Of a stretch of 64,000 nt of DNA, positions 15,569 through 23,812 are shown piece after piece; the stretch's first letter is position 1; each line of letters starts with the position of its first letter. Source of the DNA: Bryobacteraceae bacterium (GTDB lineage Bacteria; Acidobacteriota; Terriglobia; Bryobacterales; Bryobacteraceae); NCBI GenBank assembly GCA_026129905.1, contig JAHCHE010000012.1, positions 162,042 to 226,041 of the forward strand, given 5' to 3'. The notes below the pieces were generated by a model. The model worked only from the letters and a program-made list of their open reading frames with translations. It did not search any database and was not told the origin of the DNA. The position numbers and the translations under genes were made by a program.

Positions 15569-17620
15569 ATGATGACTACACGCCTGCTGGCCGGATTGCT
15601 TGCCGTGCTGGCGCTTCCACTCGCTGCCGGGGACTCCCCTATCATGGCGGTGCGGACATCGACACCGCCTGTAATTGACGGCCGGATTGAGCCGGACGAG
15701 TGGCAGGGAGCAGCCCGTATTGACGGCTTCGTCCAGTTGGAGCCTGTCCGCGGTGCACCTGCCACGGAAAAGACTATCGCCTACTTCTTCTATGACGACA
15801 CACACCTGTACTTCGGCGTGCATTGCCTGGACAGTGATCCGGCATCGATCACCGCGCGCCTGAACCGCCGTGACGACAACCTGAACTCTGACGACTCGGT
15901 CACGATTGTCCTCGACACGTTCCACGATCGCCGCACCGCGTACTACTTCAGCACCAACCCCCTGGGGACTCAGTCCGACGGCCGTGTGCGCGACGACGGC
16001 CGGGTGAGTGACAGCAGTTGGGATGCGGCCTGGACGTCGGCGGCGCAACGAGTCGAAGATGGCTGGTCGGCGGAATTCGCGATCCCTTTCCGGGAGCTTA
16101 CGTTCAGAAAGGGCGAAGGCCAGATGTGGGGCTTCAATATCGGACGGACTCGCCGCAGCAGCCTCGAGACGTCGTTCTGGTACGGACCACTGGAGGGCGC
16201 GAACCGGATTTCCCAATACGGCGAGATCACCGGACTGGATTTGACGATGGGAGGCGCGAAGCGCTACTCCTTCATTCCCTACGTGCAAGGCTCCTACCAA
16301 CAGGACGGACCAACGCGGGGAACGGCCGGGTTGGATTTTCGGTATGTCGTGCGCCCCGAAACCATAGCCAACTTTACCCTCAACCCGGACTTCGCCATCA
16401 TCGAGGCCGACGAGGAATTCATCAACCTGACCCGTTACGAGGCGCGGCTCGAGGAGAAGCGCCCATTCTTCCTCGAAAGCAACGACCGCTTTCGGCAACG
16501 GATTCAGACTTTCTACTCACGCCGGGTTCAGGACATCGATGTAGGCGGCAAGCTGGTGTCCCGCCAGGGGCCCTGGGATCTGACCGTGCTCTCGATCCGC
16601 TCGCCAAACGTGCGGATTCCGGATGCGGCGCCGGATGGTGATCCTCTCGGCGCCGCCAACTATACGGTCGCCCGGGGCGAGCTGGGTTTCCTGGGTTCAT
16701 CGGCCGTCGGATTTCAAGTTGCCAATCGCAGCTTGCGCGGCGACAACACCGGCTCCGCCAGCGTGGACACGGCGATGCAGCTGACACGGAGGGTGAATCT
16801 TACCGCTCAGCTCGTTCGTTCCCATGGGCCGTATGGCGACGGCAACTACGGCTTTCTCGTACGACCCTCATACGACACCAACACGTTTCACATGCACTAC
16901 AGGTTCACGAGCCTCGGCGAACACTTCGCCGACAACATCAATGCGGTGGGCTTCGTTCAGGACGACGACCGGCGGGAGATGGACAGCGATATTGAGAAGG
17001 TCTTCTGGTTCGAAACAGGAGCCTTGCAGCGGGTGACGCTCTCGTCCAGGAACAACATCTTCTGGAGCCAAGCGGGGGAAGTGCGAGGCTACCACAATGG
17101 CGTTGGCGGCCAGGTCGATCTCAGAAACCGTTGGTTCTTTGCCACCCAATACACGAACCTCTACCGGCTCTTCGAGAAGGGCTTTCACAACGACACCGGG
17201 TCGGTGGAAGCCGGCTACAACGTGCGCGAGTTCAACTCCATTTCAGCCCAGTACGAGACCGGCAGAAACTTCGACTCGGATCTCAGGCAGGTTGGAGCCC
17301 GGTTCCGGCGTAAGCTGACCAATCAATTGTCCGCCGAGTACCAGTTCTCCAAGGTGTGGCTGGACCCGGATCCGGACAACCGGGCAACTTGGATCAACAT
17401 CCTGCGGGTACAGCAGAACTTCGGCCGCGACCTCTTCCTCAGGGCCTTCTACCAGACGAACTCGGTGATCGACCGAAGAAACGTCGAGGTGGTTTTCGTG
17501 TGGCGCCACACCCCGCCCTTTGGCCAGATCCAGTTCGCATTCCAGCGCGGGCGCGCGGAGTTCGGTGAACGGTCGCAACAGGGCAACACATTCTTTGTGA
17601 AGATGTCCCACGTTCTCTGA
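15569..17620 (+). CDS. Second CBM9/DUF5916-type outer-membrane protein
   Basis: A 683-residue paralogue of the preceding gene. It has a signal peptide (residues 1-20), a CBM9-like domain with P-V-I-D-G-R-I-E-P-D-E-W and D-D-S-V-T-I-V-L-D, a marker segment E-E-K-R-P-F-F-L-E-S-N near 305, and a C-terminal barrel. I place the start at 15,569, just after GGGAGGA; the upstream ATG at 15,530 lies inside the operator. The last 14 codons and the following promoter are duplicated at 18,762-18,862. Role unknown; co-control with a metal-type two-component system suggests an envelope function rather than simple polysaccharide breakdown. Confidence 0.8.
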   Translation: MMTTRLLAGLLAVLALPLAAGDSPIMAVRTSTPPVIDGRIEPDEWQGAARIDGFVQLEPVRGAPATEKTIAYFFYDDTHLYFGVHCLDSDPASITARLNRRDDNLNSDDSVTIVLDTFHDRRTAYYFSTNPLGTQSDGRVRDDGRVSDSSWDAAWTSAAQRVEDGWSAEFAIPFRELTFRKGEGQMWGFNIGRTRRSSLETSFWYGPLEGANRISQYGEITGLDLTMGGAKRYSFIPYVQGSYQQDGPTRGTAGLDFRYVVRPETIANFTLNPDFAIIEADEEFINLTRYEARLEEKRPFFLESNDRFRQRIQTFYSRRVQDIDVGGKLVSRQGPWDLTVLSIRSPNVRIPDAAPDGDPLGAANYTVARGELGFLGSSAVGFQVANRSLRGDNTGSASVDTAMQLTRRVNLTAQLVRSHGPYGDGNYGFLVRPSYDTNTFHMHYRFTSLGEHFADNINAVGFVQDDDRREMDSDIEKVFWFETGALQRVTLSSRNNIFWSQAGEVRGYHNGVGGQVDLRNRWFFATQYTNLYRLFEKGFHNDTGSVEAGYNVREFNSISAQYETGRNFDSDLRQVGARFRRKLTNQLSAEYQFSKVWLDPDPDNRATWINILRVQQNFGRDLFLRAFYQTNSVIDRRNVEVVFVWRHTPPFGQIQFAFQRGRAEFGERSQQGNTFFVKMSHVL

Positions 17621-17631
17621 CCCCGCTTCGG

Positions 17632-17664
17632 TTTCAGCCAATTTTCAGATGCGTTCGGCATGAT
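17632..17664 (+). promoter_or_regulatory. Direct-repeat operator/promoter C (TTTCAG-N5-TTTCAG-N10-CATGAT)
   Basis: TTTCAG at 17,632 and 17,643, with -10-like CATGAT at 17,659. It precedes the beta-propeller gene by 20 bases. Site and flanks are nearly identical to site D at 18,817-18,849, because a ~100-base block was duplicated. Confidence 0.7.
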
Positions 17665-17683
17665 GGGAGCGAAAGAGGCAACC

Positions 17684-18706
17684 ATGAATAAGAGTCAGAG
17701 GATGTCAATGGGGATGCTGGCGGCGTTCACGCTCGGATTGTTCTGCGCTGGCCAAAGCCCGGCAAGGGCACAGCAGAAGCACGTAATCGCGTATGTCACG
17801 AACTTCGGGGGTGACGGTATCTCTGTTATCGATCCGGTCGCCTCCCGTCTCGTTGCGCACGTGCCGACCGGCTCCAGACCTCACGGCGTCACCATCGCGC
17901 CCGATGGTAACGCCGTCTACGTCTCCAACGAAGGAGACGGAACCGTTTCGATTATCGATCCGCGCCGCAACGACGTCGTACACACCATCGCAGTCGGCAA
18001 GGAGCCGAACCAGCTCGCTGTGTCGGCGGATGGACGCCATCTCTTCGTGACACTCCACGGGCAGGACTCGCTTGCCGTCGTCGACATTGAGCGGAAGCAA
18101 GTCGTCAGGGTCATTCCCATCGGCCGCACTCCCCACATCGCTCTGCGCAGCCCGGATGGCAACACCATCTTTGTAACCAGTGAAGGCGATATGAAACTGG
18201 TCGCGCTCGATGCCAAGTCCTGGCAGGTACTGTTCGAGATCCCACTCTTCGGCTTTCCTCGCGTGCTGGCTGTCACGGCCGACGGATCACGAGCCTACCA
18301 AACGATGCGCTGGCTCAACGGCGTATTGGTTCTGGACCTGAAACAACAACACAAGGTGGTGGATCGGATCGCGTTCGAGGAACCGATATTCGCGCCCGAA
18401 GGGAAGGACGCGCACGGTCCCGACGTGACGCCCAATGGTAATGAACTCTGGCTCACGACACAGACATCGAACGACGTAGCAGTCATTCGGACCAGCGATC
18501 ACAAACTACTCGGCCGCGTTCCCGTCGGCCGCGATCCGAACTGGGTAGGCTTCACACCGGACGGTCGGCTGGCCGTGGTAAGCAACACAGGCTCGAACGA
18601 CGTCAGCTTGATCGATGTGTCTCTGCGAAAGGTAGTCGCCACGGTTCCTGTCGGTGAGTCACCGAAACGCCTCGCAGTCGGTTTGGTCGAGACGGGAGCC
18701 GAGTAA
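17684..18706 (+). CDS. YncE-like seven-bladed beta-propeller protein
   Basis: A 340-residue exported protein with a signal peptide (residues 1-29, ending A-R-A). It then has repeated ~42-residue blades of the YVTN type: V-T-N-x-G-x-x-x-I-S-V-I-D, V-S-N-E-G-D-G-T-V-S-I-I-D and a closing V-S-N-T-G-S-N-D-V-S-L-I-D, each followed by V-x-x-x-x-V-G-x-x-P. Family members are periplasmic or surface propellers with mostly unknown ligands. I use the ATG at 17,684 after AAAGAGG; the ATG at 17,660 overlaps the -10 of operator C. Confidence 0.82.
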   Translation: MNKSQRMSMGMLAAFTLGLFCAGQSPARAQQKHVIAYVTNFGGDGISVIDPVASRLVAHVPTGSRPHGVTIAPDGNAVYVSNEGDGTVSIIDPRRNDVVHTIAVGKEPNQLAVSADGRHLFVTLHGQDSLAVVDIERKQVVRVIPIGRTPHIALRSPDGNTIFVTSEGDMKLVALDAKSWQVLFEIPLFGFPRVLAVTADGSRAYQTMRWLNGVLVLDLKQQHKVVDRIAFEEPIFAPEGKDAHGPDVTPNGNELWLTTQTSNDVAVIRTSDHKLLGRVPVGRDPNWVGFTPDGRLAVVSNTGSNDVSLIDVSLRKVVATVPVGESPKRLAVGLVETGAE

Positions 18707-18757
18707 CGCTGAATCACTGACTCTCCTTTGAAGTGAGTCGCCGATGACCTTGCCGGT

Positions 18758-18805
18758 CAAGAACAGGGCAACACGTTCTTCGTCAAGATGCCGCACGTTC
18801 TCTGA
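18758..18805 (+). pseudogene. Relic 3' tail of a DUF5916 gene
   Basis: Sixteen codons read Q-E-Q-G-N-T-F-F-V-K-M-P-H-V-L-stop, nearly the same as the end of the DUF5916 gene at 15,569-17,620 (G-N-T-F-F-V-K-M-S-H-V-L-stop). The following 57 bases, including the direct-repeat promoter, are also copied. No upstream coding part remains. It marks a lost third paralogue or a short segmental duplication that moved the promoter. Confidence 0.75.
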
Positions 18806-18816
18806 GCCCGCGTTGG

Positions 18817-18849
18817 TTTCAGCCAATTTTCAGATGCGTTCGGCATGAT
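18817..18849 (+). promoter_or_regulatory. Direct-repeat operator/promoter D (copy of site C)
   Basis: TTTCAG at 18,817 and 18,828, -10-like CATGAT at 18,844. It lies 22 bases before the secreted LamG-like gene and is the probable promoter for that gene and perhaps for the ABC importer behind it, since no other promoter motif is visible up to 23,760. Confidence 0.68.
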
Positions 18850-18870
18850 GGGAGCGAAGGAGTCACAATT

Positions 18871-19512
18871 ATGGTGCGCATGATCACTACCATCTTGATG
18901 GGGGCAGCGATGCTCTCGGCGCAAACGATCAATTTCGATTCGGCCGCCGCCGGTTCCGTGCCGGGCGGCTGGTCTGTGGCAATGACCAGCAAGGGCGGAG
19001 CGCCGAAATGGGAGGTCCTGAGGGACGGCCCAGAAAACGTGTTGGCGCAAACATCGAACGATCGCACGAGCGGGCGGTTCCCGCTCGCCGTTTATGACAA
19101 GGTCAGCACCGCCAACGGCAAGGTCAGCGTCCGGTTCAAGCCGGTTTCCGGCCAAGGGGACCAAGCCGCCGGATTGGTGTGGCGTTATCGGGACGCGAAC
19201 AACTACTACGTTGTCCGGGCAAACGCCCTGGAGAACAACGTCGTGCTCTACAAGGTAGAGGGAGGCAGGCGCAGTTCCCTGGCTCCGAAGGGCACGGCGG
19301 CCGGCACCTACGGGGTAAAACACACCGTGCCGTCGAACGCCTGGAGCGCTGTTAGCGTGACGTTTCAGGGGAATCTGTTCACGGTTTCCTTCGACGGAAA
19401 GAAGCTCTTCGAGGTGGAGGACGGCACGTTTTCCGGCGCGGGGAGGGTCGGGCTCTGGACCAAAGCCGACAGCGTGACGTATTTCGACGATTTCCAGATC
19501 GAGGCGCAATAG
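18871..19512 (+). CDS. Secreted LamG/DUF1080-like beta-sandwich protein
   Basis: A 213-residue protein with a short signal peptide (residues 1-18) and a jelly-roll of the concanavalin/DUF1080 kind: A-A-G-L-V-W-R-Y-R-D-A-N-N-Y-Y-V-V-R-A near 105, then F-D-G-K-K-L-F-E-V and a closing G-R-V-G-L-W-T-K-A-D-S. These folds bind or cleave sugars, but no catalytic residues can be assigned. An ATG 9 bases on (18,880) is an equally good start. It ends 9 bases before the iron-binding protein gene, so they are probably co-transcribed. Confidence 0.65.
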   Translation: MVRMITTILMGAAMLSAQTINFDSAAAGSVPGGWSVAMTSKGGAPKWEVLRDGPENVLAQTSNDRTSGRFPLAVYDKVSTANGKVSVRFKPVSGQGDQAAGLVWRYRDANNYYVVRANALENNVVLYKVEGGRRSSLAPKGTAAGTYGVKHTVPSNAWSAVSVTFQGNLFTVSFDGKKLFEVEDGTFSGAGRVGLWTKADSVTYFDDFQIEAQ

Positions 19513-19521
19513 GCTGAAGGT

Positions 19522-20556
19522 ATGCGAATCACGATCGAAAGTCTGATCGCAGCGGCGGCACTCGCGTTCTTCACAGCCGGCTGCAACCGCACCTCGGACA
19601 AGCCGGCGGAGGTCGTTGTCTACTCCTCGGTCGACGAGGTGTTCGCCCGGCCCGTGGCTGAACGGTTTTCCGAAGACACCGACATTGCGGTGCGCCTTGT
19701 TCCGGACACCGAAGAGACAAAGAGCACCGGACTGCTGAATCGCCTGATCGCGGAGCGGGAGCGGCCCCAGGCGGATGTCTTCTGGAGCGGGGATCCCGTT
19801 CGTGCTGCAATTCTCAAATCGAAAGGCGTGAGCGAACCGTATCGCTCGCCGAACGCGGCGGCGCTGCCCGTGCTTTACAGCGACGCGGAGGGACATTGGA
19901 CCGGCTTCTCGGCGCGCGCTCGAGTGTTGATCTATAACAAGGAGCTGGTGGCGGAGGGCGAGGAGCCAAGGTCCGTGTTGGATCTGAACGATCCGCGGTT
20001 CCAGGGCAAAGCTTGTATCGCGAATCCCCTATTTGGCACGACGTCGATGCACGCTGCGGCGCTGTTCCAGGTGATCGGCGAAGAGAAGGCCCGCGACTTC
20101 TTCCAGCGGTTCATCGAGAATGGGGGCTCCATCGTCTCCTCCAACGGCGAGGTGCGCCGGCGCGTGGCGGCGGGCGATTTCGCTGTGGGCATCACCGACA
20201 CCGACGACTTCAACGTAGCGTTCCAGGAGGGGAAGCCGGTGGCAGCGGTGTATCCGGATCAGGACGGCATGGGCACGCTGATCGTCCCGAACGCCGCGGT
20301 GCTGGTGAGGGGCGGTCCGAATCCGGATGGCGGCAAGCAGTTCATCGATTACCTGCTGCGGCCCGAGACGGAGAAAGCGCTGGCTGAAAGCGAGGCCGCT
20401 CAGATGCCGGTGCGGCCGGGGGTCGCTGTCCCCGATTATGTCCAGCCCTTGGATGAGCTCCAGCCGATGCAGGTCCACTACGGGGAACTGGCGGACCTTC
20501 TTGAGCGATTGAGCGCGGGCTTCTTGAGAGAATGGGTGGAAGCGAGCAGCCGATGA
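19522..20556 (+). CDS. Fe(III)-type ABC importer, substrate-binding lipoprotein
   Basis: A 344-residue protein beginning with a lipoprotein signal (L-A-F-F-T-A-G-C near residue 20). The body is that of FutA/FbpA/AfuA-class ferric-binding proteins: V-V-V-Y-S-S-V-D-E near 32, A-D-V-F-W-S-G near 86, Y-N-K-E-L-V near 133 and a late P-V-R-P-G block. It would capture Fe(III) or a similar anion-coordinated metal outside the inner membrane. The stop overlaps the permease start by 4 bases. Exact substrate is not determinable here. Confidence 0.82.
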   Translation: MRITIESLIAAAALAFFTAGCNRTSDKPAEVVVYSSVDEVFARPVAERFSEDTDIAVRLVPDTEETKSTGLLNRLIAERERPQADVFWSGDPVRAAILKSKGVSEPYRSPNAAALPVLYSDAEGHWTGFSARARVLIYNKELVAEGEEPRSVLDLNDPRFQGKACIANPLFGTTSMHAAALFQVIGEEKARDFFQRFIENGGSIVSSNGEVRRRVAAGDFAVGITDTDDFNVAFQEGKPVAAVYPDQDGMGTLIVPNAAVLVRGGPNPDGGKQFIDYLLRPETEKALAESEAAQMPVRPGVAVPDYVQPLDELQPMQVHYGELADLLERLSAGFLREWVEASSR

Positions 20557-22136
20557 TTTCGGCCGCGGTCCTGGAGCGGCCGGGACGATGGCGCGTTCTG
20601 GGGCTGGCGGCCGGACTGGCGGCAGCGCTCCTGCCTGGGGCGCCTTTGGTGTGGGAAGTCGTGACAGGTGCAGGATCTGCGTCGGTCTTCGGCGGCGACT
20701 TTGCGTTAGCCGTGGGCCGCAGCCTGATCGTCGGGGGAGGCGCCGCCATATTGGCGCTTGTGGTCGGGTTTCCCACAGGGCTGCTGGCTGGCTTGTATCG
20801 GTTCCGCGGACGGCGCGTTCTGCTGGCCGGCGTTGCCTTGCCGTTGCTGATTCCGTCGTTTCTGTGGGCCATCGGCCTGTCGATGCTGCGTATCGAGCTG
20901 GGCCTGCCACGGGAAAGTCTTCTCTCGGGTGCAACCGGATGCATCTTCTCGTTCGCCGCGATCGGAGTGCCACTCGTAATCTTCGCCGTTCTGCTCGCGG
21001 TGGGTTCCACCGCGGCGAGCAATCTCGATGCGACACGACTGGCGGGCGGTGAGCTGGCAGTCCTTCGCTACGCCGGCCGGGCTTGTTTTCCAGCCGCGCT
21101 GTCCGCCTGTCTGCTCGGAGGGATTCTCAGCCTGGCCGATCCCGGACCGGGGCAGATCCTGGGATTCTCCGGCGCCGCCACCCAGGTGCTGGTCAGCTTC
21201 TCCGCACTGTATGACTTTGAACTGGCGGCGCGGCAGTGCATCGTGGTTGCCGGTGTCGTCCTGGCGGCCGCATCGCCGCTCGTCTGGTTCACAGCCGGCA
21301 AGCTGGCGGCCGGGCTTCTACCGCGGAACGCAACGCCGATGCGGCCGGCGCGATGGCCTGCCGCCGAATGGGCGGCGCCGCTGCTGCTGGGACTCGTATT
21401 CGCGCTTAGTGTGCTCGCGCCGGTTGCAGGGCTGGTGCAGCCGGTCCTCGGGCGCTTCTGGCTGGACCGCACCTGGGAAACGGTCGCCAGAACAGGAGCG
21501 AACACGGTGGTCTACGCACTCCTCGCGGGCCTTGTGGCGACGGGGCTTGCCACTTGGCTGGCAGTCTGCGCGGCGCGCGTGGCCTCACTGCGGATCGCAT
21601 TCGTTGCCGGCCTCATTGTAGTTTTCGTGTTGCCGCCGGCTCTGAACGCACTGGGCACGGCCTTGGCGGCGAGCGGAGCCCCGGCGTGGCTGGACCCCGT
21701 GCTGCGTAGCCGGCTGACCGTCGGGGCCGTACTGGGACTCCGATTGACGCCGTTGGCGGGGATTGTGCTGCTTCGGGCAATGTGTACAGCGCCAGCTTCG
21801 TGGGCGCTTGCGGCAGCCGTTCATGGGGTCCCGTTGGGGACGTACTGCCGACGCGTGCTTGCGCCGTTCCTTGCCGGTCCGATAGCGATCAGCGTTGCGC
21901 TGGTCGCACTATTGGCAACAGCAGACGTAACCACCGTGCTGCTGCTTCAGCCGCCAGGACAGAGTTCGTTTCCGGTCGCTCTGTTCACGGTAATGGCGAA
22001 CGCGCCGGAGTCGATGGTTGGGAGTCTAGCCCTGGCGTATGTCATGATTGCCTGCATCGCGATTGCGGCTGTACTCTTAGTGAACATCCTGGTAAAACCT
22101 CTCGCCTTGGCGCGCGGGTCCGTGAGTGCGACATGA
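20553..22136 (+). CDS. Fe(III)-type ABC importer, fused permease
   Basis: A 527-residue membrane protein made of two similar halves of about six helices each, as in FbpB/AfuB permeases that work without a second permease. EAA-like loops (e.g. D-A-T-R-L-A-G-G-E near 155) precede the coupling helices. I place the start at the ATG overlapping the binding-protein stop (ATGA); an ATG 21 bases upstream is possible. The stop overlaps the ATPase start by 4 bases, so all three importer genes are translationally coupled. Confidence 0.82.
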   Translation: MISAAVLERPGRWRVLGLAAGLAAALLPGAPLVWEVVTGAGSASVFGGDFALAVGRSLIVGGGAAILALVVGFPTGLLAGLYRFRGRRVLLAGVALPLLIPSFLWAIGLSMLRIELGLPRESLLSGATGCIFSFAAIGVPLVIFAVLLAVGSTAASNLDATRLAGGELAVLRYAGRACFPAALSACLLGGILSLADPGPGQILGFSGAATQVLVSFSALYDFELAARQCIVVAGVVLAAASPLVWFTAGKLAAGLLPRNATPMRPARWPAAEWAAPLLLGLVFALSVLAPVAGLVQPVLGRFWLDRTWETVARTGANTVVYALLAGLVATGLATWLAVCAARVASLRIAFVAGLIVVFVLPPALNALGTALAASGAPAWLDPVLRSRLTVGAVLGLRLTPLAGIVLLRAMCTAPASWALAAAVHGVPLGTYCRRVLAPFLAGPIAISVALVALLATADVTTVLLLQPPGQSSFPVALFTVMANAPESMVGSLALAYVMIACIAIAAVLLVNILVKPLALARGSVSAT

Positions 22137-22891
22137 CAGCACCACTTGTCGAGTTGAAGAATGTCACGATGCGGTACGGACAGGTGGAAGTTTTTCGGGA
22201 CTTCAATCTGCAGATCGCAGATGGTTGCCACTTTGCGCTTCTTGGTCCCTCGGGTTGCGGGAAGTCCACGCTGCTCCGGTTGTTCGCGGGCCTGCAACCG
22301 CCGGCCGTTGGTGAGGTTTGGGTGGATGGATCGCCGGCTTCGGTTGCCGGGGAAATCCGGCTCGCGCCACACAAACGCCGGTTCACAATGGTGTTTCAGG
22401 ACCTGGCGCTGTGGCCGAACCTGACCGTCCTGCAGAACGTCGAGTTAGGGCTCGCCGGCGCCGGGCTGGACCGGCGGGAACGGAGGGAGCGTGCGCTTTC
22501 CGCCCTGCGGGCATGCCGCATCGAGGAGCTGGGCAGCCGCCGGCCGGGCGAGCTTTCGGGCGGACAGCAGCAGCGGGCCGCACTGGCGCGGGCGTTAGCG
22601 CCGCAGCCACGGGCGCTGCTGCTGGACGAGCCGTTCTCGGGACTCGATATCGCCATCAAGGTTCACCTGTACGCCGAGATCACGCGCTTGTGCCGGGAGT
22701 TTGGCGTGACCGTGATCCTGGTGTCTCACGATCCCATGGAGGCGACGGCTTTGTGCTCTCACGGCGCCGTCATTGAGCACGGCGGCGTCCGCGAAGAGGG
22801 CCGGATTCGGGACTTGCTGCGGGCGCCGGTGTCCGAGACGCTGAGGGCCTTTGTGGACCAACTCCCGCAGGCATCAGGAGGGAACCACTGA
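22133..22891 (+). CDS. Fe(III)-type ABC importer, ATPase
   Basis: A 252-residue ABC ATPase with Walker A G-P-S-G-C-G-K-S-T near 39, Q-loop in M-V-F-Q-D-L, signature L-S-G-G-Q-Q-Q-R near 140, Walker B L-L-L-D-E-P near 162, D-loop S-G-L-D and switch histidine V-S-H-D. It would power the permease encoded just before it. The length is short for FbpC proteins, lacking their C-terminal regulatory domain. The start at 22,133 is in ATGA overlap with the permease. Confidence 0.88.
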   Translation: MTAPLVELKNVTMRYGQVEVFRDFNLQIADGCHFALLGPSGCGKSTLLRLFAGLQPPAVGEVWVDGSPASVAGEIRLAPHKRRFTMVFQDLALWPNLTVLQNVELGLAGAGLDRRERRERALSALRACRIEELGSRRPGELSGGQQQRAALARALAPQPRALLLDEPFSGLDIAIKVHLYAEITRLCREFGVTVILVSHDPMEATALCSHGAVIEHGGVREEGRIRDLLRAPVSETLRAFVDQLPQASGGNH

Positions 22892-23625
22892 CGACTCACT
22901 TTCTTGCTCGAACAACCATCGCGCTGGCAATCGGTTTCCTGCATGTCGCGCCGGTCGCTGCCCAGGACAGCGACCGGTGTTTCTTCCTCTGCCGACCCGA
23001 GCTGAAAATCGAACCTACGGTGACGGTGGAGAACTTGTTCAGCCGCCATCGCGTCGCCGAATTGGACTCGGAAGGGCAGGTGGTTTCCGTCACGCGGGCC
23101 ACGCGGGAGAAGGTGTTCGAGGTGATTGCCGCGCTGGATGTCCCGACCGAGATCCCCAGGGTCGGCTTCACCTTCGAGGCGATCTTTGTCCCGTTTGCCA
23201 AAGGGTCGCAGAATCCATTCACAGGCATGACCGCGCAAGATCTTGGCAGACGGTCCATCCGGGACAATCCACCGGAGGTCGAGATCGAGCTCAACCTGGA
23301 GTGGCTGCGCACCGAGGACACCAAGGGCTGGGTGGGGAGCCACTTCGACATCGTGGACAAGATCAGTCCCGCGGAGCGGCCCGGAGACACCGGCGCGTAT
23401 ACCCACAAGCTGAACTTCGAGCTCGACACCGCCGTGTCGGTCTTCAACTGGCTGCCCCAGGGCAACTGGCTGCGCAATATCGAAGTGGAAGGTTCGCTGG
23501 ACTACGTCGCCACGGGCCTGCCGCGCGCGGGCGACCGCTTCGGCAATGAAGTCTTCCTTGACAACGCAAGCGGCTGGTCGTTTTCACTCGTCTTCGTTAT
23601 CCCACTGGCGCCGCTGAGCCCATAG
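22888..23625 (+). CDS. Exported protein of unknown function, likely CTG start
   Basis: The frame encodes a good signal peptide only if read from a CTG at 22,888: a short cationic start, A-L-A-I-G-F-L-H-V hydrophobic core, and A-A-Q-D cleavage site. CAGGAGGG lies 6 bases upstream. The first GTG in frame (23,020) would remove the signal and a conserved-looking C-F-F-L-C pair. The mature ~215 residues alternate short beta-strands and end in a hydrophobic V-F-V-I-P-L-A-P-L strand. I do not recognise the family. Position after the importer ATPase (4-base overlap) suggests a role with that importer. Confidence 0.6.
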   Translation: MTTHFLARTTIALAIGFLHVAPVAAQDSDRCFFLCRPELKIEPTVTVENLFSRHRVAELDSEGQVVSVTRATREKVFEVIAALDVPTEIPRVGFTFEAIFVPFAKGSQNPFTGMTAQDLGRRSIRDNPPEVEIELNLEWLRTEDTKGWVGSHFDIVDKISPAERPGDTGAYTHKLNFELDTAVSVFNWLPQGNWLRNIEVEGSLDYVATGLPRAGDRFGNEVFLDNASGWSFSLVFVIPLAPLSP

Positions 23626-23760
23626 GAGATCTCGGAGATCGGCGTCTACTGTCTCGTCCGGAGATGCTTGACATGTAGCACCAGCACGATACCGTTCCGG
23701 GCCGCCCCCACGCGCATCTATCTCGGACGGGCGATCTGCGGCAGCCTACCCCTGGTGCCT

Positions 23761-23793
23761 TTTCAGGGAATCTTCAGGCGCGGAGTGTACAGT
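23761..23793 (+). promoter_or_regulatory. Direct-repeat operator/promoter E (TTTCAG-N5-CTTCAG-N10-TACAGT)
   Basis: TTTCAG at 23,761, CTTCAG at 23,772 and -10-like TACAGT at 23,788, with the same 11- and 10-base spacings as sites A-D. The chromate transporter ATG is 20 bases downstream. The 135 bases between the preceding gene and this site show nothing else I can name. Confidence 0.7.
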
Positions 23794-23812
23794 TAAATCA
23801 AGAATTCTGGGT

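Noticed and set aside
22851..23549. 232-codon plus-strand frame overlapping the exported protein after the ABC ATPase
   Set aside because: Its translation is low-complexity and arginine-rich, whereas the alternative frame has a signal peptide and a ribosome site.
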